DNA of 64,000 nucleotides, taken from assembly GCA_052035735.1 (NCBI GenBank), contig JBPOHI010000007.1, forward strand, positions 77,017 to 141,016. The letters run 5' to 3'. The stretch is from JAGPDF01 sp052035735 (lineage in GTDB: Bacteria; Acidobacteriota; Thermoanaerobaculia; Multivoradales; JAGPDF01). Every line of letters starts with the position of its first letter. Positions within the stretch are counted from its first letter, which is position 1. Below, one piece after another: positions 34,591-42,784 of the stretch. Below the pieces are notes generated by a model. That model was not told where the DNA came from. It ran no database searches and worked only from the letters and a program-made list of their open reading frames with translations. A program made the position numbers and the translations under genes.

Positions 34591-36840
34591 CTAGAACTTG
34601 AGCTTGCACCTCAGGCCGACGACCTGCGCCGTGTAGTCGCCGTAGTTGGCGTTGAGCAGCAGCGCCGCCGGCATGTAGTTCTCCAGCCCGCGCACGATGA
34701 AGCTGTCGAGGGTGTAGTCCTCGTAGCGGTAGTCGAGACCCGCGGAGAGGTTCTCGGTGATCGAGAAGTCGAGCGCGACACGCGCCTGAAGGATCTCGAT
34801 GTCCTCGTAGTCGTCGAAGCCGACCGCGAGGTTGGGGCTGCCCCCCGGCGGGCTGAAGAAGTCCGCCAGGCCGTCCGACCGGTTCCACGTCGCGCCGAGA
34901 TCGAGCTTCCAACGCTCACCGAGCTCGGACTTGAAGCCGGCGCCGGCGGTGTCGTTGTCCTCGTCGAAGGTGACGTCCCAGTCGTCGAGCGGATTGGTCG
35001 AGGGCGTTGCGCCGGATTGCCGCGAACGCTGGAAGACCTCGCGCTCGGTGCGCTGGTAGAAGGCGTAGAAGTTGGCGCCGGGGGCGACGGCGAAGTTGAC
35101 CTCGGCGTTGTACTGCAGCACCTCGTCGGAGACCAGGCCGAAGCGGCTCTTGTCGTAGTCGTCGTTGCGCCGATTGACCCCGAAGGCGACGTCGAGTTTC
35201 TCGGAGGCGTACCACCAGGCCTGCACGTAGTAGCTGTCGTAGCTGCGTTCGGCCTCGTCGTACTTGCGCAGCGCCGGCAGGTTGTTGATCCCCTCCGGCT
35301 CGATGAAGCTCACCTCCTGCGCCTCGGTCGAGTAGTCGCCGATCGAGCGGTCGCCGAGCTCGTAAGCCGCCCGAAGCTGGAAATCGCCGAACTTGGTGTC
35401 GTAGGTCAACTTGAGGACGTCTTCGTCGCTCTGGTCGATTTCGCGGTAGCTGCGATCCCAGCTCTGGCGGTTGAACGACAGCCCCAGCCGGCTCGCTTCG
35501 CCGAAGTTCCAACCCAGCTCGCCGCCCAGGTCCTGGACGGTGTAGGAGTAAGGCACGGTGATGCGCCCGATCTCCTCCCAGACGCCGTGATAGCGGACAT
35601 AGCCCGGGAACTCGATCCGCGACGAGCTGTTGTCGTAGTCGTAGTAGCGGACCTTGAACGCCAGGGTGAAGGCGTCGCCGAGCTTGCCGTTCGCCGATCC
35701 GTAGAAGCTCAGCACGTCGACCTGGGTGTCGGCGTTCGCGGTGGGCAGGGAGCCCGGATCGCTGGCGGCGAAGGTCGAGTGATCGAAGTCCTTGCCGAGA
35801 ATCGCCGAATTCAGCGTGTAGGGCAGCAGCGCGTCGGTCTGCTTCATCTGGTTGAGACTGAGTGCGCCGTTCATGCTCCACGACCCGGCGCGCAGCCGGC
35901 CGTTGACGAACAGCGACCCCGCCTCGTTGTCCGGCGCGAGGTCGGCCTGCCCGATGGCCGCGCCGCCCACGGAAGCGCTGCCCGGTCCCTGATAGGCCGA
36001 CGGGTCGGTCGAGTTGGTAATCCGGAACGGGTTGTCGAAGATCAGCGAGTCGACGTCGTTCTTGAACGCCGAGTAGCGATAGCCGAAGGTGAGCCCACCG
36101 CGCTTGCCGGAGAGCTCGCCCGAGAGCGTGGCGCCGTCGGTCGCGTAGTCGATCGGCTCGGGAAGCTCGATGGCGTTGCCGAAGCCGAAGGACGCGCCGT
36201 AGGGGCGGTTGCCGGTGCGGTTCTCGTGGCTGTAGTCGAGCTTCCAGGCGAGACGACCCATCTGCCCGACGTTGAACACGGCGCGCGTGCGGTCACGCTG
36301 CAGACCGAGGTCGATCGTGTTCGCGGCGTTGAGATAGGGAGTGATCAACCGGTCGAGATAGGCGTAGTTGATCTTGGTCCGGTCGGTCGCGTACTGCTGG
36401 GTGAGCGTGTTCTGCAGCGACTGCTGGATGCTGTCGGAGATCTGCCAGTGACCGGGGGAGGTCTCGGCAAACAGGATCAGGCCGTCGTTGCCGAAGTTGT
36501 GCGGGATCTTGTTGTAGTCGAGCATCATCGACCATCTGCCGGAGACGCCGTAGTCGAGGGTGTAGCGGGCGTCGCGGCGGCCGATCCAGCTGCTCTTGAA
36601 CTCCAGGAACCGGCCCTTGTCGTCACCGCCCGAGATCTTCATCTTGGGGATCGCAAAGCCGCTCGACCAGTCCCGGTATTCGTTGAACTTCGAGGAGTCG
36701 GTGTCGACGTCGACGTCGTAGACGGCGAGGTCGAGCCGGTCCATCTTGAGGGTGAAGCCGGTCCCCTCGGCCGCGAACGCGGTTCCGGCCAGCAAGAGGA
36801 AGCCGGCGAACGTCATGCGAAGTGGATTGTGCGCGCGCAT
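34591..36840 (-). CDS. MtrB/PioB-family decaheme-associated outer-membrane protein
   Basis: 749 residues. A large outer-membrane barrel expected to wrap a decaheme cytochrome and let electrons cross the membrane. A signal peptide (about 9-24) precedes GTGFTLKMDRLDLAVYDVDVDTDSSKF. Then come many alternating strands, with family-like blocks such as DYGVSGRWSMMLDYNKIPHNFGNDG, GLTFGYRYSAF, FKVRYYDYDN, DVAFGVNRRN and the terminal strand VVGLRCKLKF. It has no N-terminal CXXC of the Shewanella MtrB type. AGGAGA precedes the ATG by six bases. It starts 10 bases after the decaheme gene, so the pair is an MtrA/MtrB-like unit. Confidence 0.88.
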   Translation of the reverse strand: MRAHNPLRMTFAGFLLLAGTAFAAEGTGFTLKMDRLDLAVYDVDVDTDSSKFNEYRDWSSGFAIPKMKISGGDDKGRFLEFKSSWIGRRDARYTLDYGVSGRWSMMLDYNKIPHNFGNDGLILFAETSPGHWQISDSIQQSLQNTLTQQYATDRTKINYAYLDRLITPYLNAANTIDLGLQRDRTRAVFNVGQMGRLAWKLDYSHENRTGNRPYGASFGFGNAIELPEPIDYATDGATLSGELSGKRGGLTFGYRYSAFKNDVDSLIFDNPFRITNSTDPSAYQGPGSASVGGAAIGQADLAPDNEAGSLFVNGRLRAGSWSMNGALSLNQMKQTDALLPYTLNSAILGKDFDHSTFAASDPGSLPTANADTQVDVLSFYGSANGKLGDAFTLAFKVRYYDYDNSSSRIEFPGYVRYHGVWEEIGRITVPYSYTVQDLGGELGWNFGEASRLGLSFNRQSWDRSYREIDQSDEDVLKLTYDTKFGDFQLRAAYELGDRSIGDYSTEAQEVSFIEPEGINNLPALRKYDEAERSYDSYYVQAWWYASEKLDVAFGVNRRNDDYDKSRFGLVSDEVLQYNAEVNFAVAPGANFYAFYQRTEREVFQRSRQSGATPSTNPLDDWDVTFDEDNDTAGAGFKSELGERWKLDLGATWNRSDGLADFFSPPGGSPNLAVGFDDYEDIEILQARVALDFSITENLSAGLDYRYEDYTLDSFIVRGLENYMPAALLLNANYGDYTAQVVGLRCKLKF

Positions 36841-36850
36841 GTCGTATCTC

Positions 36851-37750
36851 CTAGTACCCGAGGTACGGACTCGAGGGGTGGTTGCTGCCGTGGATCGCCG
36901 CATGGCAGTCGAGGCACGCCCGATTGAAAATTCGGTTACTGCCGGTGGTCGGATTGTCCGGCGTCGGCAGCTTCGTATTGTCGTAGATCGTTCCGGGGTG
37001 CCGGGTGTTCGAGTGGCACTGCTGGCAGAGGTACGGCACCGAGGTCTTCTGCAGCTTGATGTGGTTCGAACCGTGTGGTGTGTGGCAGTTGAGGCAGCTC
37101 TCGCGTACCGGGGCGTGCTCCCAGATGAACGGGCCGCGCTTCTCCGTGTGACAGGTGAAGCAGAGCTCGTTGACCGACTCGCCGATCACCATCTTGGCGG
37201 TCTGCGTTCCGTGCGGGTTGTGGCAGTCGCTGCAGGAGATCTTGCCCTCGCGGATCGGGTGGTGCGAGTTCTTCCACAGGTCGGCACGGACGTTCTTGTG
37301 ACAGGAGAAGCACTGCTCGAGCATGTTCGACGCTGCGAGCTGGGCGTCCTCCGACTTCGGCGCGTGCACCGAGTGACAATCGGTGCAGGCGACGTTGCGC
37401 GTCTGGTGGGTGCTGCCCGACCAGAAGAACTGTGCGCGGCCGTTGTGACAGGTCTGGCAGATCGCCGACTTTTCGTCCGCGCTCTTGCCCGCGAGCGACG
37501 GGCGATTGGCGGCGACATCGGGATCGTCGACGTGCAGCGAGCCCGGCCCGTGGCAGGTCTCGCATCCATGATCGGAGAGGCGGGCGAAGCCCGGGGCGCC
37601 GTGCGGCCCGAGGGCGTCGCCGACTTCGGAGTGGCACTCGAGGCAGGCCTCGGTGCCGACGTAGGTCGCCGGTGCCGCGGCGCCGGTCTGAGCGACGCCA
37701 GCGGTCGCTACTGCCGCCAGTGCGAGCCAGATGAAAGAGAGCTTTTGCAT
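36851..37750 (-). CDS. Decaheme c-type cytochrome, DmsE/MtrA-like
   Basis: 299 residues with a signal peptide (about 1-25). It has ten CXXCH motifs: CLECH, CETCH, CQTCH, CTDCH, CFSCH, CSDCH, CFTCH, CLNCH, CQQCH and CLDCH. Length and spacing match the periplasmic decaheme cytochromes that plug into an MtrB barrel. Expected role: carries electrons from the periplasm into the outer-membrane conduit. AGGAGGAAG precedes the ATG. The MtrB-like gene follows directly. The upstream 336-base gap is shared with a divergent 15-heme cytochrome gene. Confidence 0.93.
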   Translation of the reverse strand: MQKLSFIWLALAAVATAGVAQTGAAAPATYVGTEACLECHSEVGDALGPHGAPGFARLSDHGCETCHGPGSLHVDDPDVAANRPSLAGKSADEKSAICQTCHNGRAQFFWSGSTHQTRNVACTDCHSVHAPKSEDAQLAASNMLEQCFSCHKNVRADLWKNSHHPIREGKISCSDCHNPHGTQTAKMVIGESVNELCFTCHTEKRGPFIWEHAPVRESCLNCHTPHGSNHIKLQKTSVPYLCQQCHSNTRHPGTIYDNTKLPTPDNPTTGSNRIFNRACLDCHAAIHGSNHPSSPYLGY

Positions 37751-38086
37751 CGTTGCTTCCTCCTGTGGGCCGGCGAGAGAGGCTGAAGACACCCCGGAGT
37801 CGCCTCCTGTCGCCGGCTCGAATATGAATGCCAAAGTAACACAGCTGCCCGGTGACGGAAGCACAGACAGGGGAGGCCTCCCCCGGCCCGATCGGGCAGG
37901 GCGACCACGAACACCGGCGAACCGCCCCCCCCGGTGGCGCGGGCCGGCGGGGTGGGTACGATGATGCCCCAATTCACCGACCCCGGGGCGGCCTCGCCCG
38001 GCCTGTGCGGGCCGGGCGACGACGACGACGGGCGAACAGCCCGACAGGGTGGCGCGGGCCGGAGGGGTTGGTACGATGATGCCCCT
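37751..38086. other. Divergent intergenic region with a 115-bp tandem duplication
   Basis: 336 bases lie between the divergent decaheme and 15-heme genes. Two imperfect tandem copies of about 115 bases begin at 37875 and 37990. Each ends in a TACGATGATGCCCC block (37957 and 38072); in the second copy this lies just before the real ATG. The first copy therefore looks like a displaced promoter/start region. Runs of C and GC-rich palindromes fill the rest. No -24/-12 promoter was seen. Confidence 0.8.
38072..38077 (+). promoter_or_regulatory. -10-like hexamer of the 15-heme cytochrome gene
   Basis: TACGAT ends nine bases before the ATG. The same hexamer occurs in the upstream tandem copy at 37957-37962. 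Confidence 0.4.
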
Positions 38087-39376
38087 ATGCACGGACGCCG
38101 GCTCGGCCTCGCCGCGGGACTCCTTCTCTTGCTCGGCGGTTCTCCTCTCGCGGTGCGCCAGGCGGCCGCGCAGGAGTCCTGCCAGAGCGCGCAGTGTCAT
38201 GCCACCCTGACCCAAGGGAGCGTCGTGCACGAGGCGGCCGAGAGCTGCGACAACTGCCACGAGGCGACGGCGGCGGAGCATCCCCAGAAGGGGGTGAAGA
38301 CGTTCAAGCTGAACGAGAGCGAGCCGGCACTGTGCGTCAACTGCCACGACGGCCTGGGCGGCAAGGCGCAGGTTCACGAACCGTTCGCGGACGGAAGCTG
38401 CACCACCTGCCACGCACCGCACGCATCGAACCAGGCCCGCCTTCTCCTCAAGCCGCAGAAAGAGCTCTGCTCCGACTGCCACTCGGAGCCCGGCGAAGTC
38501 GCCCATCCTCACGGACCGGTGGAGGCCGGCGACTGCACCGCCTGTCATGCGCCGCACAGCTCGGACAACCAGCCGCTGCTCGCCGGCAAGGGAGATGCGC
38601 TTTGCACCGAATGCCACTCCGATGTCGCCGATCTGCTGAAGGCGAAGAAGGTCCAGCACGCGGCGCTCGACGACGGCTGCACCTCGTGCCACCGGCCGCA
38701 CGGCGGCGCGAATCCGAAGCTCCTTGCCGAAGCCGGGCAGGCGCTCTGCTTCCAGTGCCACGACGACATCGCCGCGAAGATCCAGAATTCGCCGGTCGCG
38801 CACGAGGTGATCGCTTCGGCCAAGGGCTGCGCCTCGTGCCACTCGCCGCACGCCGCCGACCAGAAGGGGCTGCTGGTCGAGAGCGAGAAAGACACCTGTC
38901 TCGGTTGCCACGACGAGGTGATCACCAAGGAGATGACCGTGCTGCACGGGCCGATCCGCGACGGCTCCTGCACGGAGTGCCACGATCCGCACGGCGCGCG
39001 CGAGGCGAAGCTCCTCAAGGAGTCGTTCCCGGCGACGGCCTACGTGCCGTATTCGGACACGGCCTACGCGCTCTGCTTCAGCTGCCACGAGCGCGATCTG
39101 CTGAAGTACCCGGACACCTCGTTCGCCACCGGCTTCCGCGACGGCGAGCGGAATCTCCACTTCCTGCACGTCAACAACGCCCAGAAGGGTAGAAGCTGCG
39201 CCCTGTGCCACAACCTGCACGGCGCGGCGAACGACGCCCTGATCGCCGACAGCGTGGCCTTCGGCAACTGGAAGCTGCCGCTCAAGTTCGTGAAGACCGA
39301 CAACGGCGGCTCCTGCTCCCCCGGCTGCCACCGCCCAGCGGCCTACGACCGCAAGAGCGCGGCGAAGAAGCCCTAG
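38087..39376 (+). CDS. Multiheme (about 15-heme) c-type cytochrome
   Basis: 429 residues with a signal peptide (about 1-28, ending AAA). Thirteen CXXCH motifs are spaced 20-45 residues apart, many as CxxCHxPH (TCHAPH, ACHAPH, SCHRPH, SCHSPH, ECHDPH) typical of the doubled-CXXCH family. In addition there is an N-terminal CX4CH (CQSAQCH) and a C-terminal CX3CH (CSPGCH), giving up to 15 hemes. Repeats of about 55 residues suggest growth by module duplication. Expected role: periplasmic or surface electron wire. It is transcribed divergently from the decaheme/MtrB pair. It has no lipobox. Confidence 0.92.
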   Translation: MHGRRLGLAAGLLLLLGGSPLAVRQAAAQESCQSAQCHATLTQGSVVHEAAESCDNCHEATAAEHPQKGVKTFKLNESEPALCVNCHDGLGGKAQVHEPFADGSCTTCHAPHASNQARLLLKPQKELCSDCHSEPGEVAHPHGPVEAGDCTACHAPHSSDNQPLLAGKGDALCTECHSDVADLLKAKKVQHAALDDGCTSCHRPHGGANPKLLAEAGQALCFQCHDDIAAKIQNSPVAHEVIASAKGCASCHSPHAADQKGLLVESEKDTCLGCHDEVITKEMTVLHGPIRDGSCTECHDPHGAREAKLLKESFPATAYVPYSDTAYALCFSCHERDLLKYPDTSFATGFRDGERNLHFLHVNNAQKGRSCALCHNLHGAANDALIADSVAFGNWKLPLKFVKTDNGGSCSPGCHRPAAYDRKSAAKKP

Positions 39377-39687
39377 GAAGACCTTCCGAGTTGGCCTCGC
39401 AAGCTCTTGCTCGGGGTCCTGTCTGGCCCTCTTGGCAAGTCCCCGCGACGGGTCCTGTCTGGCCCGCTTCCCATGGGTCCTCGCACTGAAGAAGCGCGCT
39501 CCGGGCCCATGGGAGCCCTCGGTCCAGCCACCCCTCGCTCGACGCTGCTGAACAGAGAGCCTCGCTGGGGCGCTCTGGCGCTCGGGATTCAAAGTGGGCG
39601 ACCACGCCTCAAATAGGAGCCGACTTTGAATCCCGAGTGCCGGAGTGACCCGACCAGCGACGCATCGTTCGAATAGGGGACCGGTCG

Positions 39688-39735
39688 GGGACACACGTTG
39701 GGGACAGTCGATCGTGTGTCCCAAACAACTGTCCC
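39688..39735. repeat. Interleaved inverted repeats (pseudoknot-like)
   Basis: Arm A GGGACACACG (39688-39697) pairs with 39713-39722, and arm B GGGACAGT (39701-39708) pairs with 39728-39735. The order A-B-A'-B' means both pairings together would form a pseudoknot. The GGGACA-type arms resemble REP-like palindromes, and also the GGGACACGAT hairpin at 3.9 kb. Confidence 0.7.
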
Positions 39736-39748
39736 TGCCGGCGCGCGA

Positions 39749-39778
39749 CCAGCGACGCCGCGAAGCGCGGCAGGCTGG
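39749..39778 (-). terminator. Possible terminator of the five-gene cytochrome operon
   Basis: Stem CCAGC...GCTGG encloses GCCGCG-AAG-CGCGGC, five bases after the 12-heme stop. There is no T-run, so it may protect the 3' end rather than terminate. Confidence 0.45.
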
Positions 39779-39782
39779 CGCC

Positions 39783-41642
39783 TCAGGGATACGACGTAGC
39801 CGTGTGGGTGACGCCGTGGCAGACCAGCGTGCAGCTGCCCGCGCGCGAGCCGTCGTCCTTGAACGACGGCGGCAGACCATCGGGGAGCGGCGCGACGATC
39901 CGGGTGTCGAAGTTGATCAGATGGGTGTGGTCGCCGGTCGGCCGGAACGCCTCGTCGGCGCTCTCGGCGACGCCGTGCGGATCGTGACAGGCCGAGCAGG
40001 GCGCGCCAGCGGCAAGGTGGCCGCTGTGGCCGCCCCCCGAAGGCGTCGCGCGGAAGGTGCGCGGACGGAAGCTCTGATCGGCGAGGATGCTCGAGCGCTC
40101 GTGACAGCGGTAGCAGAGAGCGTAGTTGTCGTAGCTCTCGCCGGTGCCGTCGACGGTCTCGTAGCGCTCCTTCAGGATCGGCGCAAAATCCGAGCCGTGC
40201 GGGCCGCGCGAGCCCCCGTCATCGTCGGCGTGACAGTCGGTGCAGCCGATCTGGTTCGAGGCGGTCATCTGCGGAGAGAGCGAAGAGGGCAGGCTCGGCA
40301 CGTCGACGCCACGCCCCATCTCGATCACCGGGTGGAACGACGGATTGGCAGCATCGAAGTCGCGCCGTGTGTTGGTGCTGGCCACGACCCGTGGTACGAA
40401 CTCCGAGTCGGGGGTGTTGTCGCCGTGACAGCGCAGACAGATTTCGTACTCGTAGGTGGCCGGGAAGACCTCGGCGCCGTTGCGGTCGATGCCGGCGACG
40501 CCGCGCAACGCTCCGGAGACGTACGGCATCTCGGCGGGCAGGGAGTTCGCCTGGTGGGGATTGTGGCAGTCGGCGCAACCGACGGTGGTGATGTCGGACT
40601 GGAAGCGGCCGGCGAGGCCGCGCGCCAGGCCGGAGGGCAGGCCGGTCGACTCCGGATGGGAGGAGAGTTTCCGCACCTGGCTGGCGATGTCCGACCGGCC
40701 GGCGCCGCCGCCTGCGGCGGGAAGGCCGGCGAGCGCCTGCGCCCCGGCGACGTGCGGCGGATCCGGCGGGTCGCTCGAATGGCAGCTGGTGCACAGAAAG
40801 GGCGCCGGCGGATCGGCGGTGAAGTTGAGCAACTGCTCCGAGGTCGCGGCGAAATGCGGTGTGTGGCACGCCTCGCACCCCCACTCGTCGAGCTGAGTCC
40901 AGGTCGGCCAGGTCTTCGGCGGCCGCGGCAGGAGCCCGGCGACCGACGCCGTCGAGGTCGCGTGCGCCGAGCTCGCCCAGTCGGTGACCTGATGGCAGGT
41001 GATGCACAGCGCCGACTGCCGGTTGTCCTTGACCAGAAAGCGCCCGTACTGGTCGTTGTGGGGATCGTGGCAGGTCGAGCAGTGAAGCTCGTCGATGCCG
41101 CCGAAGACCAGGTCATCGGGAGGCAGCGGTTGGAGCTCGACGTTGGGCAGCGAGGCGCTGTAGGGAAACGACACCGGATGGTGGGAGGAGAGGTCGAGAC
41201 CGAAGTCGGAGAGGCTCCCCGGCGGCAACTGGCCGCTGCCGTTCATGGCGATGCCGGGGGTCGGATTCAGCACCGCTCCCATCGCCACCGTGCCGTCGTG
41301 GCAGGTGAGGCAGAGCTTGGTCGGTCCCGACGGCTGGGGAAGGATGCCGGCGCCGAGCGACGGGCTGGCATAGACCGAATAGACCTGCGGCTCGATCTCG
41401 CGGTTCCACAGCGGCGAGTTGGGGGCCGCGTTGTGAGGCGTGTGGCAGAAGACGCAGATTCGCGTCTCGCTCTGGGCCTGGACCGGTCCGGGTCCGGAGA
41501 GCGAGAGATTGTGCCGCGTGTCGACCATGTCGGACGCCGACTGCGCCGCGAGCGGGCCTCCCCAGATGGCGGCCGAGAGGACGCCGACCCACAGGGCTTG
41601 CGCGAAGCGGCGCGGGCGCCGGTCAGATACCGCTGGCGACAT
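39783..41642 (-). CDS. Multiheme (about 12-heme) c-type cytochrome
   Basis: 619 residues with a signal peptide (about 12-35). Eleven CXXCH motifs (CVFCH, CLTCH, CSTCH, CITCH, CEACH, CTSCH, CADCH, CLRCH, CTDCH, CYRCH, CSACH) and a last CX3CH (CTLVCH) give about 12 hemes. Long heme-free stretches between motifs suggest a large extracellular fold like OmcB-class cytochromes. The ATG lies inside the last codons of the NHL gene (20-base overlap) with AGGAGG upstream, so translation is coupled. It is the last gene of the barrel-cytochrome operon, and an outer-surface terminal cytochrome is the best guess. Confidence 0.9.
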   Translation of the reverse strand: MSPAVSDRRPRRFAQALWVGVLSAAIWGGPLAAQSASDMVDTRHNLSLSGPGPVQAQSETRICVFCHTPHNAAPNSPLWNREIEPQVYSVYASPSLGAGILPQPSGPTKLCLTCHDGTVAMGAVLNPTPGIAMNGSGQLPPGSLSDFGLDLSSHHPVSFPYSASLPNVELQPLPPDDLVFGGIDELHCSTCHDPHNDQYGRFLVKDNRQSALCITCHQVTDWASSAHATSTASVAGLLPRPPKTWPTWTQLDEWGCEACHTPHFAATSEQLLNFTADPPAPFLCTSCHSSDPPDPPHVAGAQALAGLPAAGGGAGRSDIASQVRKLSSHPESTGLPSGLARGLAGRFQSDITTVGCADCHNPHQANSLPAEMPYVSGALRGVAGIDRNGAEVFPATYEYEICLRCHGDNTPDSEFVPRVVASTNTRRDFDAANPSFHPVIEMGRGVDVPSLPSSLSPQMTASNQIGCTDCHADDDGGSRGPHGSDFAPILKERYETVDGTGESYDNYALCYRCHERSSILADQSFRPRTFRATPSGGGHSGHLAAGAPCSACHDPHGVAESADEAFRPTGDHTHLINFDTRIVAPLPDGLPPSFKDDGSRAGSCTLVCHGVTHTATSYP

Positions 41643-42774
41643 AATCCTCCTGGATGCGGAACACTTGGACACGCCGATTGTAGGTATCGGCGACGTAGAG
41701 CTCTCCCGCGGCGCTCACGAAGACGCCCGAGGGAAGCCAGAACTCCCCGGGTGCGGTCCCCCGGCGGCCGAGGGTGAGCAGGAAGCGGCCGCCCTGATCG
41801 AACAACTGCACGTTGTCGAAGACGCTGTCCGCGACATAGATCACGCCGTCCTGGTCGGCGGCCAGGCCCTTCGGCATCGCGAGGTCGCCCGAGCCATCGC
41901 CGTGGCGGCCGAAGGTGCCCAGCGAGGCGCCGCCTTCGTCGAAGGCGCTGACGCGGAAGTTGAGAGTGTCGGCGACGAAGAGCGTCGCGACGCCGCCAGA
42001 GACCGAGCGGAAAAGGTGGGTGGGAAAGTTGAAGTTTCCGGCACTCTCTCCGCGGCCGCCGAAGGAGAGTGCGAGGGTGCCGTCGGGGTGTAGCGCGAAA
42101 ATCCGGTGAGCCAGGGTATCGACGACGTAGAGCAACTTCGTCTGCGGGCTCCAGGCGACCCCGGTCGGGCGCTGCCACGGCGTCTCACCGGCCGTCCGGC
42201 TGCTCCATAGGAGCTCGCCCTGCGCTCCGAACGCGAGGACCCGGCCGGCGGAGTCGGTGAGATAGAGCCGCGAGGCGTCATCGAATGCCAGGCCGATCGG
42301 CGAGACGATCGGCGCCTTCGCCTCACCGGTGAGCTGCAGGTAGCGGCCGGAAGCGCCGGCAGGCTCGCGGGAGGCCTGCGCGCCGCCTGTGGCACCCGGG
42401 CGCGAGGAGTCGGGGAGGTAAAGGTGAACGCACCGGCGTCCCATGTCGGCGACAGCGATCCGGCCGTCGGCGCCCACTGCGACCGCGACCGGCAGGACGA
42501 AGGCGCTGAGGTCAGCCCTCTCCTCGCCAAAGGCAACGGCGCGCAGCGCCCGTCCCGCGCTCGCCCGAGCGCTGAAGCCGGTGAGCGAGCGGACGAAGGT
42601 GAGCTTCGGCGGATTGGGCGGAAAGGGCCATTGCAGCTTCACCTGGGGCAGCTCGACGCGCGGAGCGTAAGCGGTCGAGCTGCAGCTCCCCGTGAGCACG
42701 GCGAGTGCCGTGAGGGCGAGAGCGGTCGCGGCGAGGCCGGGCGAGGCGGGGAGCGGGCGGCGGAACCGGTTCAT
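41623..42774 (-). CDS. NHL-repeat six-bladed propeller lipoprotein
   Basis: 383 residues. A signal peptide ends in a lipobox LTGSC (Cys about residue 32). About six NHL-type blades follow, with repeated strands like LPVAVAVGADGRIAVADMG (core VGADGRIAVAD), IGLAFDDASRLYLTDS, TGVAWSPQTKLLYVVDT, GLAADQDGVIYVADS, and GVFVSAAGELYVADTYNRRVQVF. The role is unknown, perhaps a scaffold on the barrel or cytochrome. It follows the barrel gene by 10 bases and overlaps the 12-heme gene. Confidence 0.87.
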   Translation of the reverse strand: MNRFRRPLPASPGLAATALALTALAVLTGSCSSTAYAPRVELPQVKLQWPFPPNPPKLTFVRSLTGFSARASAGRALRAVAFGEERADLSAFVLPVAVAVGADGRIAVADMGRRCVHLYLPDSSRPGATGGAQASREPAGASGRYLQLTGEAKAPIVSPIGLAFDDASRLYLTDSAGRVLAFGAQGELLWSSRTAGETPWQRPTGVAWSPQTKLLYVVDTLAHRIFALHPDGTLALSFGGRGESAGNFNFPTHLFRSVSGGVATLFVADTLNFRVSAFDEGGASLGTFGRHGDGSGDLAMPKGLAADQDGVIYVADSVFDNVQLFDQGGRFLLTLGRRGTAPGEFWLPSGVFVSAAGELYVADTYNRRVQVFRIQEDYVASGI

Positions 42775-42784
42775 CGCGTGCAGC

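Larger units (their letters stand above)
39377..39782. other. Repeat-rich intergenic region
   Basis: 406 bases between the convergent 15-heme and 12-heme genes, with no convincing gene. It holds a 15-base perfect inverted repeat (39581-39595 with 39623-39637), two interleaved inverted repeats at 39688-39735, a stem-loop at 39749-39778, and a direct repeat GGTCCTGTCTGGCCC near 39416 and 39454. Confidence 0.8.

Noticed and set aside
35017..36927. 636-codon plus-strand open frame
   Set aside because: It is antisense to the MtrB-like gene, has Val/Gly/Arg-biased composition and no motifs.
37751..37860. Possible sigma-54 promoter for the decaheme cytochrome gene
   Set aside because: A TGGCAT occurs on the minus strand, but there is no GC at the -12 position.
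37875..38086. CRISPR-like repeat upstream of the 15-heme gene
   Set aside because: There are only two long imperfect copies in direct tandem with no spacers.
39377..39782. Degraded insertion sequence
   Set aside because: No transposase-like frame is present in either direction; only palindromes are seen.
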